64,000 bases of DNA from Paenibacillus sp. DCT19 (GTDB taxonomy: Bacteria > Bacillota > Bacilli > Paenibacillales > Paenibacillaceae). The number at the start of each line of letters is the position of its first letter. Position 1 is the stretch's first letter. The stretch is from the NCBI RefSeq assembly GCF_003268635.1, contig NZ_CP029639.1, forward strand, positions 2,677,501 through 2,741,500. The letters are read 5' to 3'. Made by a program: the position numbers and the translations under genes. Of this stretch, positions 54,236 through 64,000 are shown in pieces. The notes below the pieces were generated by a model. The model did not search any database, was not told where the DNA came from, and was given only the letters and a program-made list of their open reading frames with translations.

Positions 54236-55930
54236 ATGAAATTTAGTGAATATTCGTATACACGTCCCGATCTGGAACACATCAAAACATCATTTCAACA
54301 ATTGTTGAGTCAGTTCGAAGCTTCAGCAACAGTTGAAGAGCAAAGTGGATATATGGATCAGATTAATGCTTTGCGCAGCGATTTTGAGACACAAGCACAG
54401 CTCGTGTACATTCGTCATTCTATTGATACAAACGATAGTTTCTACAAGGCAGAGCAGGAGTTCCTTGATGAGAGCTACCCTGTCATTCAAGAATATATTA
54501 CAGATTATTACCGCGCGCTGGTGAATTCCAAATTCCGTGCTGAATTAGAGCAAAAATGGGGAGCACAGCTGTTCCAGCTTGCAGAACTCTCTTTGAAAAC
54601 ATTCAGTCCTGAGATTATTGGCGATCTGCAGAAAGAGAACCGACTTTCTACAGAATATAATCAACTGATTGCTTCAGCCAAAATTCCGTTTGAAGGTGAA
54701 GAGCGCACATTGCCACAGCTTCATCCATTCGAACTGTCTACAGACCGCTCCATGCGTGAGCGTGCTTCAGAAGCCAGATATACATTCATGGCTGAGCATG
54801 AAGCTGAATTTGACCGAATTTACGATGAATTGGTGAAAGTGCGTACTCAAATTGCCAAAAAGCTGGGATATCCAACGTATGTTGAGCTTGGTTATGATCG
54901 CATGAACCGTACGGATTATAATGCGGAGATGGTGGCTAATTTCCGTGCTCAAGTTCGCGATTATATCGTGCCAGTAGCATCTAAACTTAGAGAGCGCCAG
55001 CGTAACCGGATTGATGTGGATACGTTCTATTACTACGATCAAGGCTTTAGCTTCAAGACAGGTAATCCAACGCCTAAGGGCGATGCGGACTGGATTATTG
55101 AGAACGGCAAAAAAATGTACGCTGAACTATCCCCTGAGACAGATGCGTTCTTCCAGATGATGACTGAGAACGAGCTCATGGATCTGGTTAGCAAAAAAGG
55201 CAAGCAGGGCGGAGGCTATTGCACCTACTTGAACGATTACAAAGTACCGTTTATTTTCTCTAACTTCAACGGAACATCAGGTGACATTGATGTCTTGACT
55301 CACGAAGCAGGTCATGCGTTCCAGGTGTATGAGAGCCGTCACTTTGAGGTGCCGGAATACAACTGGCCTACCTATGAATCCGCAGAGATTCATTCCATGA
55401 GCATGGAGTTCTTCACTTGGCCGTGGATGGAGCTGTTCTTCAAGGAAGATACGGATAAATACAAGTTCGATCACCTTTCTTCCGGACTGCTCTTTATCCC
55501 TTATGGCGTAGCAGTTGATGAGTTCCAACACTTTGTCTATGCTAATCCTGAAGCAACTCCGACAGAGCGCAAGCAAGCTTGGCGCAACATTGAGAAGACA
55601 TATTTGCCGCATATTAATTACAAAGATAATGCGTATTTGGAGCAGGGCGGATTCTGGCATAAACAGGGTCATATTTTCTCGTCACCGTTCTATTACATTG
55701 ACTATACGTTGGCGCAAATCTGTGCATTCCAGTTCTGGAAACGCAGTAATCAGGATATGAAGTCTGCCTGGGCTGATTATTTGACGCTGTGCAAAGCGGG
55801 AGGAAGCCTGTCCTTTACTGGCTTGGTTGAGCTTGCGGGTCTTAATTCTCCGTTTGAAGACGGCTGTGTCTCTTCTGTAATTGGGGATATTGAAGCTTGG
55901 CTGGATGGCGTAGACGACAAAGCCCTCTAA
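54236..55930 (+). CDS. M3 family oligoendopeptidase (PepF-like)
   Basis: A 564-aa cytosolic zinc peptidase. The active-site helix is LTHEAGHAFQVYES (HExxH) with the third ligand in YESAEIHSMSMEFF. The N-terminal half is the helical lid common to M3B members (RSMRERASEARYTFMAEHEA). The product is intact, unlike the relative at 14186-15986. ATG 54236 is chosen, with GAAAGGGTG upstream; a GTG three codons earlier overlaps that site. Probably monocistronic. Confidence 0.92.
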   Translation: MKFSEYSYTRPDLEHIKTSFQQLLSQFEASATVEEQSGYMDQINALRSDFETQAQLVYIRHSIDTNDSFYKAEQEFLDESYPVIQEYITDYYRALVNSKFRAELEQKWGAQLFQLAELSLKTFSPEIIGDLQKENRLSTEYNQLIASAKIPFEGEERTLPQLHPFELSTDRSMRERASEARYTFMAEHEAEFDRIYDELVKVRTQIAKKLGYPTYVELGYDRMNRTDYNAEMVANFRAQVRDYIVPVASKLRERQRNRIDVDTFYYYDQGFSFKTGNPTPKGDADWIIENGKKMYAELSPETDAFFQMMTENELMDLVSKKGKQGGGYCTYLNDYKVPFIFSNFNGTSGDIDVLTHEAGHAFQVYESRHFEVPEYNWPTYESAEIHSMSMEFFTWPWMELFFKEDTDKYKFDHLSSGLLFIPYGVAVDEFQHFVYANPEATPTERKQAWRNIEKTYLPHINYKDNAYLEQGGFWHKQGHIFSSPFYYIDYTLAQICAFQFWKRSNQDMKSAWADYLTLCKAGGSLSFTGLVELAGLNSPFEDGCVSSVIGDIEAWLDGVDDKAL

Positions 55931-56076
55931 GAAAATTCGAAGAGTAGGTTAAATGAGGTGAAATGGTACGAAGATTAATCCAAACTTGATCGGTATCGCA
56001 TTCTGAGGCTAGAGCTAGAAGGACAGGTTGGGATGTCTGTAGCTTACGAATACTCTTAGAATGCGAGGGTTATATC

Positions 56077-56931
56077 ATGTTGTACTTAGTTCATGATCCA
56101 ACGGTATTGAAACGTGTTAAGGATCTTGTAGGTGAACGGCAGGGGCATGTCGTCATGGGTGGAGTGCTTGATGGGCTTCAAGCCGGACGTGTCTATGTCG
56201 ATCATCCAGATATCCTAAACAGTGTGTTTATCTGGGCGAGACATGAAATGTTTTATTGGATAGGTGATTCAAACGACTCCTTATTTCATAGACATGTGAA
56301 ACAGCTGTTATCGGAGGAGCTTCTACCCGAAGCCCTGAGGGTTGGTGAAGAGATGTTGAATCTTGAAGTGCTTCCGACTCATGGAGGCAGTTGGGATTCG
56401 ATCTTACAGGTGACCTTTGCAGGGAAATTAGGCGAGGGTTATCGAGTTCCGTTCACCTTTAATCAGATGAAATTTCATCATTGGTTGCAGCAACAGACTT
56501 GTTTTAATATTCCTCCGCAATATCAAGTTAGCGTGATCGATGCTACGTTGCTGGAAGAGGACACGAGTGGTGTAATCCAAGAAGAGATTTTGAAATTCTG
56601 GTACACGGTCGAGGACTTTATCCGATATGGGCTAGGAACCTGTGTCATGCTGGAAGGAGAAGTCGTAGGTACGTGTTTGTCAGTATTTGTGAGTGACGAG
56701 CATCATGAGATTGGCATTCATACGTACGACGTAGTGCATCGAGGTCAAGGTCTGGCAACAGCGCTGGCGACTTCTTATATACAGTTATGTATTGATCGTG
56801 GCTGTATACCTCATTGGACAACCGAAGACTTTCGTAAGGATTCGATTGCGATTGCTCACAAGCTGGGCTTTGAGCAGGGAGAGGCATACCGTATGTACTA
56901 CGCGCCTATTCAAGAGCTGCTGAGAACCTGA
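56077..56931 (+). CDS. GNAT family N-acetyltransferase
   Basis: A 284-aa protein of the GNAT_acetyltran type (two-part, with an N-terminal non-catalytic GNAT-like half). The C-terminal half holds the acetyl-CoA loop YDVVHRGQGLATALATSYIQ and the end IAIAHKLGFEQGEAYRMYYA. Start ATG 56077 is preceded by GCGAGGG. Some homologues confer zwittermicin A resistance, but no antibiotic context is present here. Terminator follows at 56984. Confidence 0.82.
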   Translation: MLYLVHDPTVLKRVKDLVGERQGHVVMGGVLDGLQAGRVYVDHPDILNSVFIWARHEMFYWIGDSNDSLFHRHVKQLLSEELLPEALRVGEEMLNLEVLPTHGGSWDSILQVTFAGKLGEGYRVPFTFNQMKFHHWLQQQTCFNIPPQYQVSVIDATLLEEDTSGVIQEEILKFWYTVEDFIRYGLGTCVMLEGEVVGTCLSVFVSDEHHEIGIHTYDVVHRGQGLATALATSYIQLCIDRGCIPHWTTEDFRKDSIAIAHKLGFEQGEAYRMYYAPIQELLRT

Positions 56932-56983
56932 ACTGAATCATCTGAATTTGAGTAAAGGCAATGTATTAAAAACGATAACTAAG

Positions 56984-57017
56984 AAAGAGTTAACCCTTGG
57001 TGGTTAGCTCTTTTTTT
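56984..57017 (+). terminator. Rho-independent terminator after the GNAT gene
   Basis: Stem AAAGAGTTAACC / GGTTAGCTCTTT (one G-T pair) with TTTTTTT. Confidence 0.85.
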
Positions 57018-57147
57018 ATAACTTCATTGCAGATAATCTGTAATGTAACATTTGTTAGTCTTATTGTGATTAATTTCACTATATCTGAAAACGGATTCAG
57101 TTACAATGAGGTTAGTTACAAATCAGGGTAACAGGAGGCTGGTTCAA

Positions 57148-58299
57148 ATGGCAACACATGCTTATTATGTTCCGCCCGTGAACTTGATGGGGAGAGGCTG
57201 CATACAAGAAGCAAGTAAAATAATTCGAGACATGGGGATTCGCAAAGCACTGGTCGTCAGTGACCGTCCGTTAATTGCTTCAGGCGTTACGGAACAGGTG
57301 CTGTCTATATTAAGAAAATCTGGGCTAGACTATATCGTATATGATGATGTTCAGCCTAATCCGACATGTCAGAACGTACATGATGGGCTTCACGTGTATC
57401 AAGAACATGGATGTGATGCAATTATTTCGATTGGCGGTGGTTCACCACAGGATGCTGCGAAGGCTATTGGCATTGTAGCGACGAATGGTGGTCATATCCG
57501 TGATTATGAAGGGCTTCATCAATCGCAGCATAAGTCAGTACCACTCGTCGCGTTTAACACAACGGCTGGTACGTCAAGTGAGGTGACAATTAACTACGTG
57601 ATTACAGATGAGGAACGTAAGGTGAAAATGGTGATGGTGGACAAAAACAGTCTCGTTTCCCTGTCGGTGAATGATCCGGAACTGATGTTAAGTAAGCCTT
57701 CTAGCCTGACTGCGGCAACCGGGATGGATGCATTGACCCATGCTGTGGAAGCGATGGTTACACCAGGAGGATTTACGGTCACAAGTGCCACAGCAGCAGC
57801 GGCAGTTGAATTGATCTTCGAATATTTGCCGAGAGCTGTAAGAGACGGCGGTGACCTGGAAGCGCGGGAACATATGACGTATGCATGTTTTCTTGGTGGG
57901 ATCGCCTTTAACAATGCTGGTTTAGGGTACGTCCACGCGATGGCGCATCAATTAGGTGGCGTATACGATCTTCCGCACGGTGTGTGTAACGCGATGTTAC
58001 TCCCATATGTGGAAGAAATGAATGCCAAACATGTGCCAGGCAAATTCCGTCATATCGCCAAAGCGATTGGCATGGATGTGAAAGGTAAGAGTGATGAGCA
58101 GTGCTCTGAATATGTCATTGAGGCGATTCGCCAGCTTTCCAAAGAGGTCGGTATTCCAGAAAAGCTGTCCGAATTAGGTGTTGAAGATTTGGATATCGAA
58201 CTACTCGCTGATAACGCGATGAAGGACGCCTGTGCACCTGGGAACCCCTATCAACCTTCCAAGGACGAAGTGATGGAGCTGTTCCGTAAAATTATATAA
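57148..58299 (+). CDS. Iron-containing (group III) alcohol dehydrogenase
   Basis: NAD-dependent alcohol dehydrogenase of 383 aa. NAD-binding SIGGGSPQDAAKAIG, AFNTTAGTSSEVT, metal-ligand blocks ATGMDALTHAVEA, NAGLGYVHAMAHQLGG and LPHGVCNAMLLP are all intact. By eye it aligns along its whole length with class III enzymes, including the methanol dehydrogenase of Bacillus methanolicus, though substrate cannot be read from that. ATG 57148 follows ACAGGAGGC. Monocistronic. Confidence 0.92.
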   Translation: MATHAYYVPPVNLMGRGCIQEASKIIRDMGIRKALVVSDRPLIASGVTEQVLSILRKSGLDYIVYDDVQPNPTCQNVHDGLHVYQEHGCDAIISIGGGSPQDAAKAIGIVATNGGHIRDYEGLHQSQHKSVPLVAFNTTAGTSSEVTINYVITDEERKVKMVMVDKNSLVSLSVNDPELMLSKPSSLTAATGMDALTHAVEAMVTPGGFTVTSATAAAAVELIFEYLPRAVRDGGDLEAREHMTYACFLGGIAFNNAGLGYVHAMAHQLGGVYDLPHGVCNAMLLPYVEEMNAKHVPGKFRHIAKAIGMDVKGKSDEQCSEYVIEAIRQLSKEVGIPEKLSELGVEDLDIELLADNAMKDACAPGNPYQPSKDEVMELFRKII

Positions 58300-58853
58300 T
58301 AAAATGTGCACACAAGCCGGGAATACAAGTTCTCGGCTTATTTGTGGTTAAATTGTATTTTTAATTACTTTATTTTCCATATTATATTTCCTTACAAAAC
58401 AAAAGGAGTTTGATTCCTTCTTAGCGAATACAATTCCTAAGTAATAACAAAGTGTATTGGAAGGAGTGAATGCCCGGATAGAGAAGTAGTTGAGCTTTTA
58501 GGAAAAATGACTCAGTACGTTTCGTGTTTCTTGTTTGTGTTTAATGTTTAGTCAGGCAAGAGACTCATATTCTACGCAACAATAACGATTGCCACCCTGC
58601 AAAAACACCTCAGCTTAGCTAGTTAGATGACTCTTCACTTTTTATTTTTTCATTTTAATTTCGTTTCTGACATGGCAGGGATGCCAGCTTATTTACAATG
58701 TGGGTTCTTCACCACTTTCGTATACGTAATGAACATGAACGCGGTTTATACAGCATGCTCCTGATCATGACAACAGTGTCCACTCATCCACAGAATAAGA
58801 CATGGGCGACTGAATGAAAGAGAGAATGAATGCAAGTGGAGGAGGCTGTAATA
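58300..58853. other. Long leader region of the glycogen genes
   Basis: About 550 bases with no credible gene. It holds the upstream terminator and a small hairpin TGGCA-GGGA-TGCCA at about 58673-58686. Promoters for glgC must lie here; I could not identify one with confidence. Confidence 0.5.
58313..58345 (+). terminator. Terminator after the alcohol dehydrogenase gene
   Basis: Stem AAGCCGGGAA / TTCTCGGCTT (one mismatch-like G-T) with a 7-base loop and a short T-rich tail. Confidence 0.6.
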
Positions 58854-60023
58854 ATGGCGAAAAAAGAAGTTGTAGCAATGCTGCTAGCCGGAGGGCAAGG
58901 CAAACGATTGAAGGGACTTACCAAATCACTGGCTAAACCAGCCGTTTATTTCGGTGGTACGTATCGAATCATTGATTTTCCTCTTAGTAACTGCTCTAAC
59001 TCTGGTATTGACACCGTTGGTGTGCTGACCCAATATGAACCTCTTGTGTTGCACTCCTACATTGGAATTGGAAGCGATTGGGATTTGGATCGCAAAAATG
59101 GTGGAGTGTATGTACTGCCCCCACATGAACGTGAGGATGGAAGCAACTGGTATCGTGGAACAGCCGACGCCATCTATCGGAATCTCAACTTTATCGAACA
59201 ATTTGACCCTGAACATGTACTCGTTCTATCAGGGGATCATATTTATAAAATGAATTATGAGAAAATGCTTCAGTATCATAAGGAAAAGGACGCGGATTGC
59301 ACGATTTCAGTCATTGATGTACCACTGGAAGAGGCAAGTCGGTTCGGGATACTGAACACTCATGATGACTACCGTATCTACGAATTCGAGGAAAAACCTT
59401 CTCAGCCTAAGAGTACACTCGCATCTATGGGCATCTATCTCTTCAAGTGGGATGTGCTGAAACGTTTCCTGATCCATGACGAACAACAGGCATCCACCTC
59501 TTATGATTTTGGCAAAGACATCATCCCCTTATTGCTTGAACATGAAAAATCACTTTATGCATATCCATTTGAAGGCTATTGGAAAGACGTTGGTACAATT
59601 CGCAGTTTGTGGGAATCCAATATGGATCTGCTGAACGATGAGTCACCATTTAATCTGAATGATCCAGACTGGCGTATCTATACGCGCAATCCGAATCAGC
59701 CTGCACAGTATATTTCTCCAACGGCGAAGGTGCGCAATTGCATTATTAGTGAAGGCACGGTTGTGCACGGTGAGGTGAACCATTCGGTATTATTTTATGG
59801 CGTCGAGGTCGGTCAGCACAGTGAAGTCATTGACTCTGTTGTGATGCCAAAAGTGAAGATTGGGCACAATGTGCGCATTCATCGCGCTATTATATCGGAA
59901 GGACTCGTCATCCCTGATGGTGCACACATTGCCCCTTTACCTGGAGACGAAAGTGATATTGTACTTATTGATCAAGAAGAATTGGAGCGCCAGCTCCGCG
60001 AGGGAATGACAAGCAAAGCCTAA
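58854..60023 (+). CDS. glgC: Glucose-1-phosphate adenylyltransferase
   Basis: Makes ADP-glucose from ATP and glucose 1-phosphate, the committed step of glycogen synthesis. The 389-aa product has the nucleotide motif [46 protein letters not shown], the glucose-1-phosphate region [10 protein letters not shown] and a C-terminal left-handed beta-helix ([20 protein letters not shown]). ATG 58854 follows GGAGGAGGC. glgD starts 26 bases after its stop, so they form an operon. Confidence 0.96.
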   Translation: MAKKEVVAMLLAGGQGKRLKGLTKSLAKPAVYFGGTYRIIDFPLSNCSNSGIDTVGVLTQYEPLVLHSYIGIGSDWDLDRKNGGVYVLPPHEREDGSNWYRGTADAIYRNLNFIEQFDPEHVLVLSGDHIYKMNYEKMLQYHKEKDADCTISVIDVPLEEASRFGILNTHDDYRIYEFEEKPSQPKSTLASMGIYLFKWDVLKRFLIHDEQQASTSYDFGKDIIPLLLEHEKSLYAYPFEGYWKDVGTIRSLWESNMDLLNDESPFNLNDPDWRIYTRNPNQPAQYISPTAKVRNCIISEGTVVHGEVNHSVLFYGVEVGQHSEVIDSVVMPKVKIGHNVRIHRAIISEGLVIPDGAHIAPLPGDESDIVLIDQEELERQLREGMTSKA

Positions 60024-60049
60024 TCTAAGGGTAAAGGACGGTGCATGCG

Positions 60050-61153
60050 ATGAAACCATTGATCGGAGTTATTAACCTTGACCATGAGCTTGAAGAATTG
60101 AAGGAATTGACGTACTTTCGCTGCGGAGCTGCGGTGCCCTATGCCGGACGTTACCGTCTAATTGATTTTGTTCTATCCAACATGATGAATGCAGGCATTG
60201 AAAGTATTGGTGTATTTGTAAGGCGTAAATATCGTTCACTCTTAGATCATCTGGGGGATGGAAAGCCATGGGATCTGGATCGTAAACATGGAGGTATGTT
60301 TATTTTGCCACCGGATTGGAATGATCCAACGGATACCTCACAGGGCGATTTACAGCATTTTCACAATAACCTGGATTTCTTCCACCGGGGTGCGGGACAA
60401 TATGTTGTTCATGCCGGTAGCCGTCATGTGACCAAGGCGGATCTTCAGGATGTGTATAGGTACCATATAAGCACAGGAGCGGACGTTACGCTGGTCTGCA
60501 AAAAAGTAGATCAATTGTTACCTGAGCATAATGCATGTGTCAAAGTTGAACATGACGGGTACGGTAATGTGGTGGACATTCACCAAAGTGCCGATCATCC
60601 GAATATATATACAGAAATTTTCATCATGGAAAAAGAACTGTTCTTGCGCCAAGTACAGCGCTGCATCGATCACGGCGAGAGTCATTTTTTCCGTGATGTG
60701 ATTCAGAAAAATCCGGATGGTTTGAAGATTGCCGCATATGCGTATGACGGATATCATGCAGTAATCAATTCAATCGACAGCTATTATCGGAACAGTCTGG
60801 ATCTGTTGAACACAGGGCTATATGAACAGCTATTCAAAGAGGAACCTGTTCAGACGAAAATCAAATATGAAGCACCCGCCAAATATCTCGATACAGCCGA
60901 TGTGAAACATTCCTTACTTGCGAATGGGTGCATCGTAGGTGGAGAAGTAGAGGATAGCATTCTATTTCGTGGAGTGCACGTAGCCAAAGGTGCCAAAATT
61001 AAAGGTTCCATTATTATGCAGAAGTGTTACATTGGTGAGGGAGCTGTACTGGAGAATGTGATCCTCGATAAAGATGTGAGGCTGACGGGTGGGCAAACGT
61101 TAATTGGTGATCCTTCGAACCCATATATTTTGGCAAAAAGCACTATTATTTAA
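60050..61153 (+). CDS. glgD: GlgD, regulatory partner of GlgC
   Basis: Non-catalytic or weakly active paralogue that pairs with GlgC in Firmicutes. The 367-aa product begins IGVINLDHELEELKELTYFR, lacking the catalytic GGxGxRLxxLT motif, as GlgD does, and has the beta-helix end (KGSIIMQKCYIGEGAVLENV). ATG 60050 is 9 bases from AAAGGACGG; a GTG at 60041 would sit inside that site. Directly downstream of glgC. Confidence 0.93.
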   Translation: MKPLIGVINLDHELEELKELTYFRCGAAVPYAGRYRLIDFVLSNMMNAGIESIGVFVRRKYRSLLDHLGDGKPWDLDRKHGGMFILPPDWNDPTDTSQGDLQHFHNNLDFFHRGAGQYVVHAGSRHVTKADLQDVYRYHISTGADVTLVCKKVDQLLPEHNACVKVEHDGYGNVVDIHQSADHPNIYTEIFIMEKELFLRQVQRCIDHGESHFFRDVIQKNPDGLKIAAYAYDGYHAVINSIDSYYRNSLDLLNTGLYEQLFKEEPVQTKIKYEAPAKYLDTADVKHSLLANGCIVGGEVEDSILFRGVHVAKGAKIKGSIIMQKCYIGEGAVLENVILDKDVRLTGGQTLIGDPSNPYILAKSTII

Positions 61154-61631
61154 TCTGATGGCATAACCGATATCATCTATAAATACATCTATTTCAGTTT
61201 AGATCTCCTTGATTAATCAGGAGTAGATGTAGATCCAAGTTGCAATTCGCTGAACTTCGTCTTTTAACTAGCTATAGCTACCATCATCCTCATTCGATGA
61301 GAGATGAAATTGTTTCTATAAATATATAAAATAAAAATCCTGTAGGATGGATTTAGGTTCATACATTAGCGGAAATTAAATTTTGCTCTATTTCTGAAGA
61401 TTCTTGTTTATATGCAAACGTAGTGAAGGGGACGAAATCAATTCTGAAGAAGCGAAGCGTTCGCCTTTGTCTCCAAATTTCAACCTATTAAATAGGTTAA
61501 ACAAGAAATTTGGGAGACAACAGCGATCGAAAGAATGATTCGTCACCGTAACGACCACTTTGCAGAATGCTAGTCACTTCAGTGTATGAACCGTCACCAC
61601 TCTACAGGATTTCACCGGGAGGAACCTACTT
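61154..61631. other. Region between glgD and glgP with an inverted repeat
   Basis: Almost 480 bases, AT-rich. It contains the long inverted repeat at 61469-61517 and shared repeat material to 61535. No gene is credible; a terminator for glgCD with a T run is not seen. Confidence 0.5.
61469..61535. repeat. Inverted repeat plus dispersed repeat block upstream of glgP
   Basis: GTCTCCAAATTTC (61469-61481) pairs with GAAATTTGGGAGAC (61504-61517) around an inner AACCTATT/AATAGGTT stem. The right arm runs into AACAGCGATCGAAAGA, which matches 22267-22283 in the repeat before the P450 gene. Confidence 0.55.
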
Positions 61632-64000
61632 TTGTTTGACAACAAAGAAACGTTCAAGAGCATATTTCAACGGAATCTGGTCAGCAAATTGGGCAAACCG
61701 CTTGAAGAAGCAACGCAGGAAGATGTCTATCACGTACTTGGAAGTATGATTCGCGAATACGCGGGCAAGATTGGGCGACCTCGAATCAAGGATTTAAGCA
61801 GCGGCAGGATAAACAGGTCTATTACTTCTCGCTCGAATTCCTGATTGGACGTCTGCTCGGCAATAATCTACTCAATGTCAATGAATTGGAACTCGTTCGT
61901 GACAGCTTGGCTGATCTAGGTTTCTCGTTAGAGGAAGTGGAGGAACAAGAAGCGGACGCTGGACTTGGTAACGGTGGATTAGGACGACTCGCAGCCTGTT
62001 TTCTGGATTCATTAGCATCCCTCGGTTACGCAGGTCATGGCTGTGGTATTCGTTATAAATATGGTCTGTTTGAACAAAAGATCATCAACGGCAACCAGGT
62101 AGAGCTGCCGGATAATTGGCTGGAGAAGGGCAATGAGTGGGAAGTCCGCCGTCCAGACAAGAAGGTCGAAGTAAAGTTCTGGGGGCGCGTAGAAACGCAC
62201 GAAGAGAATGGACGGTATCAGTTCGTAACGAAGGATGCCGAATCCGTCGTGGCGGTTCCCTACGATGTGCCAATCATTGGTTATGGTCACCCCCATGTAA
62301 ATACACTTCGACTTTGGAGTGCCGAGCCGAAGCGGGAAAGTTCATTGGATACGCCTTCGAACTATTACGGATATCTTGATTACAGTCGTTCGGTTGAGTC
62401 CATCTCGGAGTTTCTGTATCCTGACGATTCTCAGTATGAAGGCAAGCTGCTTCGCTTGAAGCAACAGTATTTCATGTGTTCGTCCGGGGTGCAGAGCGCC
62501 TTGCGGACGTTTAATAAGCTTGGTCTGTCCTATGACCGGTTGCCGGATAAGGTTGCTTTCCATATTAACGATACGCATCCAACCCTCGTCATTCCTGAAT
62601 TAATGCGCATCTTAATGGACGATCAGGGGTATGGATGGGATGAAGCGTGGGATATCACAACCCGCACGGTCTCGTATACGAACCATACTACACTTAGTGA
62701 GGCGCTTGAAAAATGGCCAGTCTCCATGATTAGCAAGCTATTGCCACGGATCTACATGATTATTGAAGAGATTAACAAGCGCTTCTGTAGCATGCTTTTG
62801 GATCGATATCCTGGAGATCAGGAACGTATAACACATCTAGCCGTTATTGCACATGATCAGGTTAGAATGGCACATCTCGCTATCGTGGGCAGCCACAGCG
62901 TTAATGGTGTAGCAGCACTGCACACCGAAATTCTCAAAGAACGTGAGATGGCTCCGTTCTATGCACTTTATCCAGAGCGCTTCAACAACAAAACCAATGG
63001 AATAACGCATCGTCGCTGGTTAATGCATGCCAATCCTAAACTATCCAATCTCATAACAGAGACGATCGGCAATGCTTGGATAACCGAGCCTGGCAAGTTA
63101 AATGAGCTGACAACAGTTTCGCAAGATGCATCGTTCCAAGACCAATTCCGTACCATTAAACGAGGCAATAAGGAACGACTTGCTGCTTATATTTTGGATC
63201 ATACCGGAACACCGGTGAATCCCGATTCTATTTTTGATGTACAGGTGAAACGATTGCACGGCTACAAGCGGCAATTGCTGAATATTCTGCATGTCATGCA
63301 TTTATACAATAAACTCAAGAATGATCCGACGTTTGATATCGTACCGCGGACATTCATCTTTGGCGCCAAGGCTGCACCAAGCTATTATTTTGCCAAAAAG
63401 ATCATTAAGCTCATTAACAATGTAGCCAGCACGATCAATCAGGATAAAGCGGTCAATGATCGTCTGAAAGTATTTTTCCTTGAGAACTACTCTGTCTCAT
63501 TGGCTGAGAAGATCATTCCGGCTGCAGATGTCAGTGAACAGATATCGACGGCGGGTAAGGAAGCTTCGGGTACGGGCAATATGAAATTCATGATGAACGG
63601 AGCCTTGACCATCGGAACGATGGACGGAGCCAATGTTGAGATGGCAGAGCAGGTTGGGGAGGATAACATGTTTATCTTCGGTCTACGTGCTGACGAGGTG
63701 TTAAACTACGTTCATTCCGGTTCCTATCGTCCTGGTGAGGAAGTTAGTCAGGATGGCCGAATCCGTGAAGTGGTAGAGCAACTCATTCATCCGGGAGCAT
63801 TTTGCCATCGGGAAGGGGAATTTTGGGATATCTACGATTCACTGGTTGCCCATGGCGATGAATATTTTGTACTGCGAGATTTTGCCGCGTATGCTGAGGC
63901 ACATGCTGCAATCGACGTGGCATACCGTGATATACCGGATTGGACTCGCAAGGCTGTGCTGAATACAGCACAATCAGGCATATTCTCAAGTGATCGTACC
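61632..64000 (+). CDS. glgP: Glycogen phosphorylase, cut by window end, one frame break as read
   Basis: Releases glucose 1-phosphate from glycogen. TTG 61632 with GGGAGGA upstream begins MFDNKETFKSIFQRNLVSKL. The frame breaks near 61763-61769; one added base (for example in GGG 61763-61765) continues as DWATSNQGFKQRQDKQVYYF and SLEFLIGRLLGNNLLN. The rest is intact to the window end: DAGLGNGGLGRLAACFLDS, AFHINDTHPTLVIPELMRIL, VQVKRLHGYKRQLLN and the pyridoxal-phosphate lysine region GKEASGTGNMKFMMNGALT. About 25-30 residues remain beyond the window. Probably a sequencing loss, as the remaining 2.2 kb has no stop. Confidence 0.9.

Noticed and set aside
1..64000. CRISPR arrays, prophage, insertion sequences, tRNA, rRNA
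   Set aside because: No regular spacer-repeat array, transposase, integrase, capsid or structural-RNA signature was seen on either strand.

Overview
The window looks like chromosomal DNA of a low-to-mid-GC, spore-forming Firmicute, most probably a Paenibacillus or close relative. This is inferred from content, not proven: Bacillales-type Shine-Dalgarno sites (GGAGG), many strong rho-independent terminators, a spore-coat transglutaminase (tgl), a CYP102/BM3-type self-sufficient P450, LutABC, a GlgC/GlgD pair and several plant-polymer glycosidases. I see no phage, insertion sequence, CRISPR array, rRNA or tRNA.

Layout. 1-1415: 3' end of a GH2 beta-mannosidase. 1570-3650: iron-uptake locus with two perfect Fur boxes, an AraC regulator and a siderophore-binding lipoprotein. 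3734-4981 (minus): secreted metzincin plus lipoprotein. 5324-10367: SRAP-like protein, old-yellow-enzyme reductase, DeoR regulator, OsmC protein, DUF2062 protein, AEC transporter. 10580-13944: lactonase, then the ribulose-monophosphate formaldehyde pair hxlA-hxlB with an HxlR regulator. 14186-16607: oligoendopeptidase and a DUF2500 protein. 16857-22086: rhamnulokinase, DeoR regulator and lutABC in one run, which would link L-rhamnose catabolism to L-lactate oxidation. 22680-25856: P450-reductase fusion. 26094-28664: small unknown proteins and a GH43-like glycosidase. 28950-34712: RidA, then a compact five-gene run (APH-like kinase, 711-aa methyltransferase, histidine phosphatase, DEDDh exonuclease, CPBP protease) whose joint function I do not recognise. 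34831-38637: two methyltransferases around a TetR/MFS efflux pair. 38852-41834: a catalytically degraded PPDK-like protein and a HAD-GNAT fusion. 42029-48288: LTA synthase, LLM oxidoreductase, phosphoesterase, ferredoxin-like protein, ppaC and a divergent IF-3. 48464-58299: tgl, hybrid histidine kinase, solo KhtT N-domain, LppM-like lipoprotein, 30-aa membrane peptide, second M3 peptidase, GNAT, Fe-ADH. 58854-64000: glgC, glgD and the start of glgP.

A dominant technical feature is a set of single-base losses. Seven reading-frame breaks in six otherwise well-conserved genes (the M3 peptidase twice, DUF2500, lutA, lutB, ferredoxin, glgP) are each repaired by adding one base, in all cases possible within a short G or C run. 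The same correction would also split two apparent gene fusions (AraC/binding protein and RhaB/DeoR) into normal neighbouring genes. Under-called homopolymers are the simplest explanation, so these breaks should be checked before calling pseudogenes or novel fusions.

The candidates I rate most worth follow-up are the kinase-methyltransferase-phosphatase-exonuclease-CPBP cassette, the PPDK-like pseudoenzyme, the SRAP protein without its usual catalytic Glu and His, and the iron locus with a Fur box inside an open reading frame.
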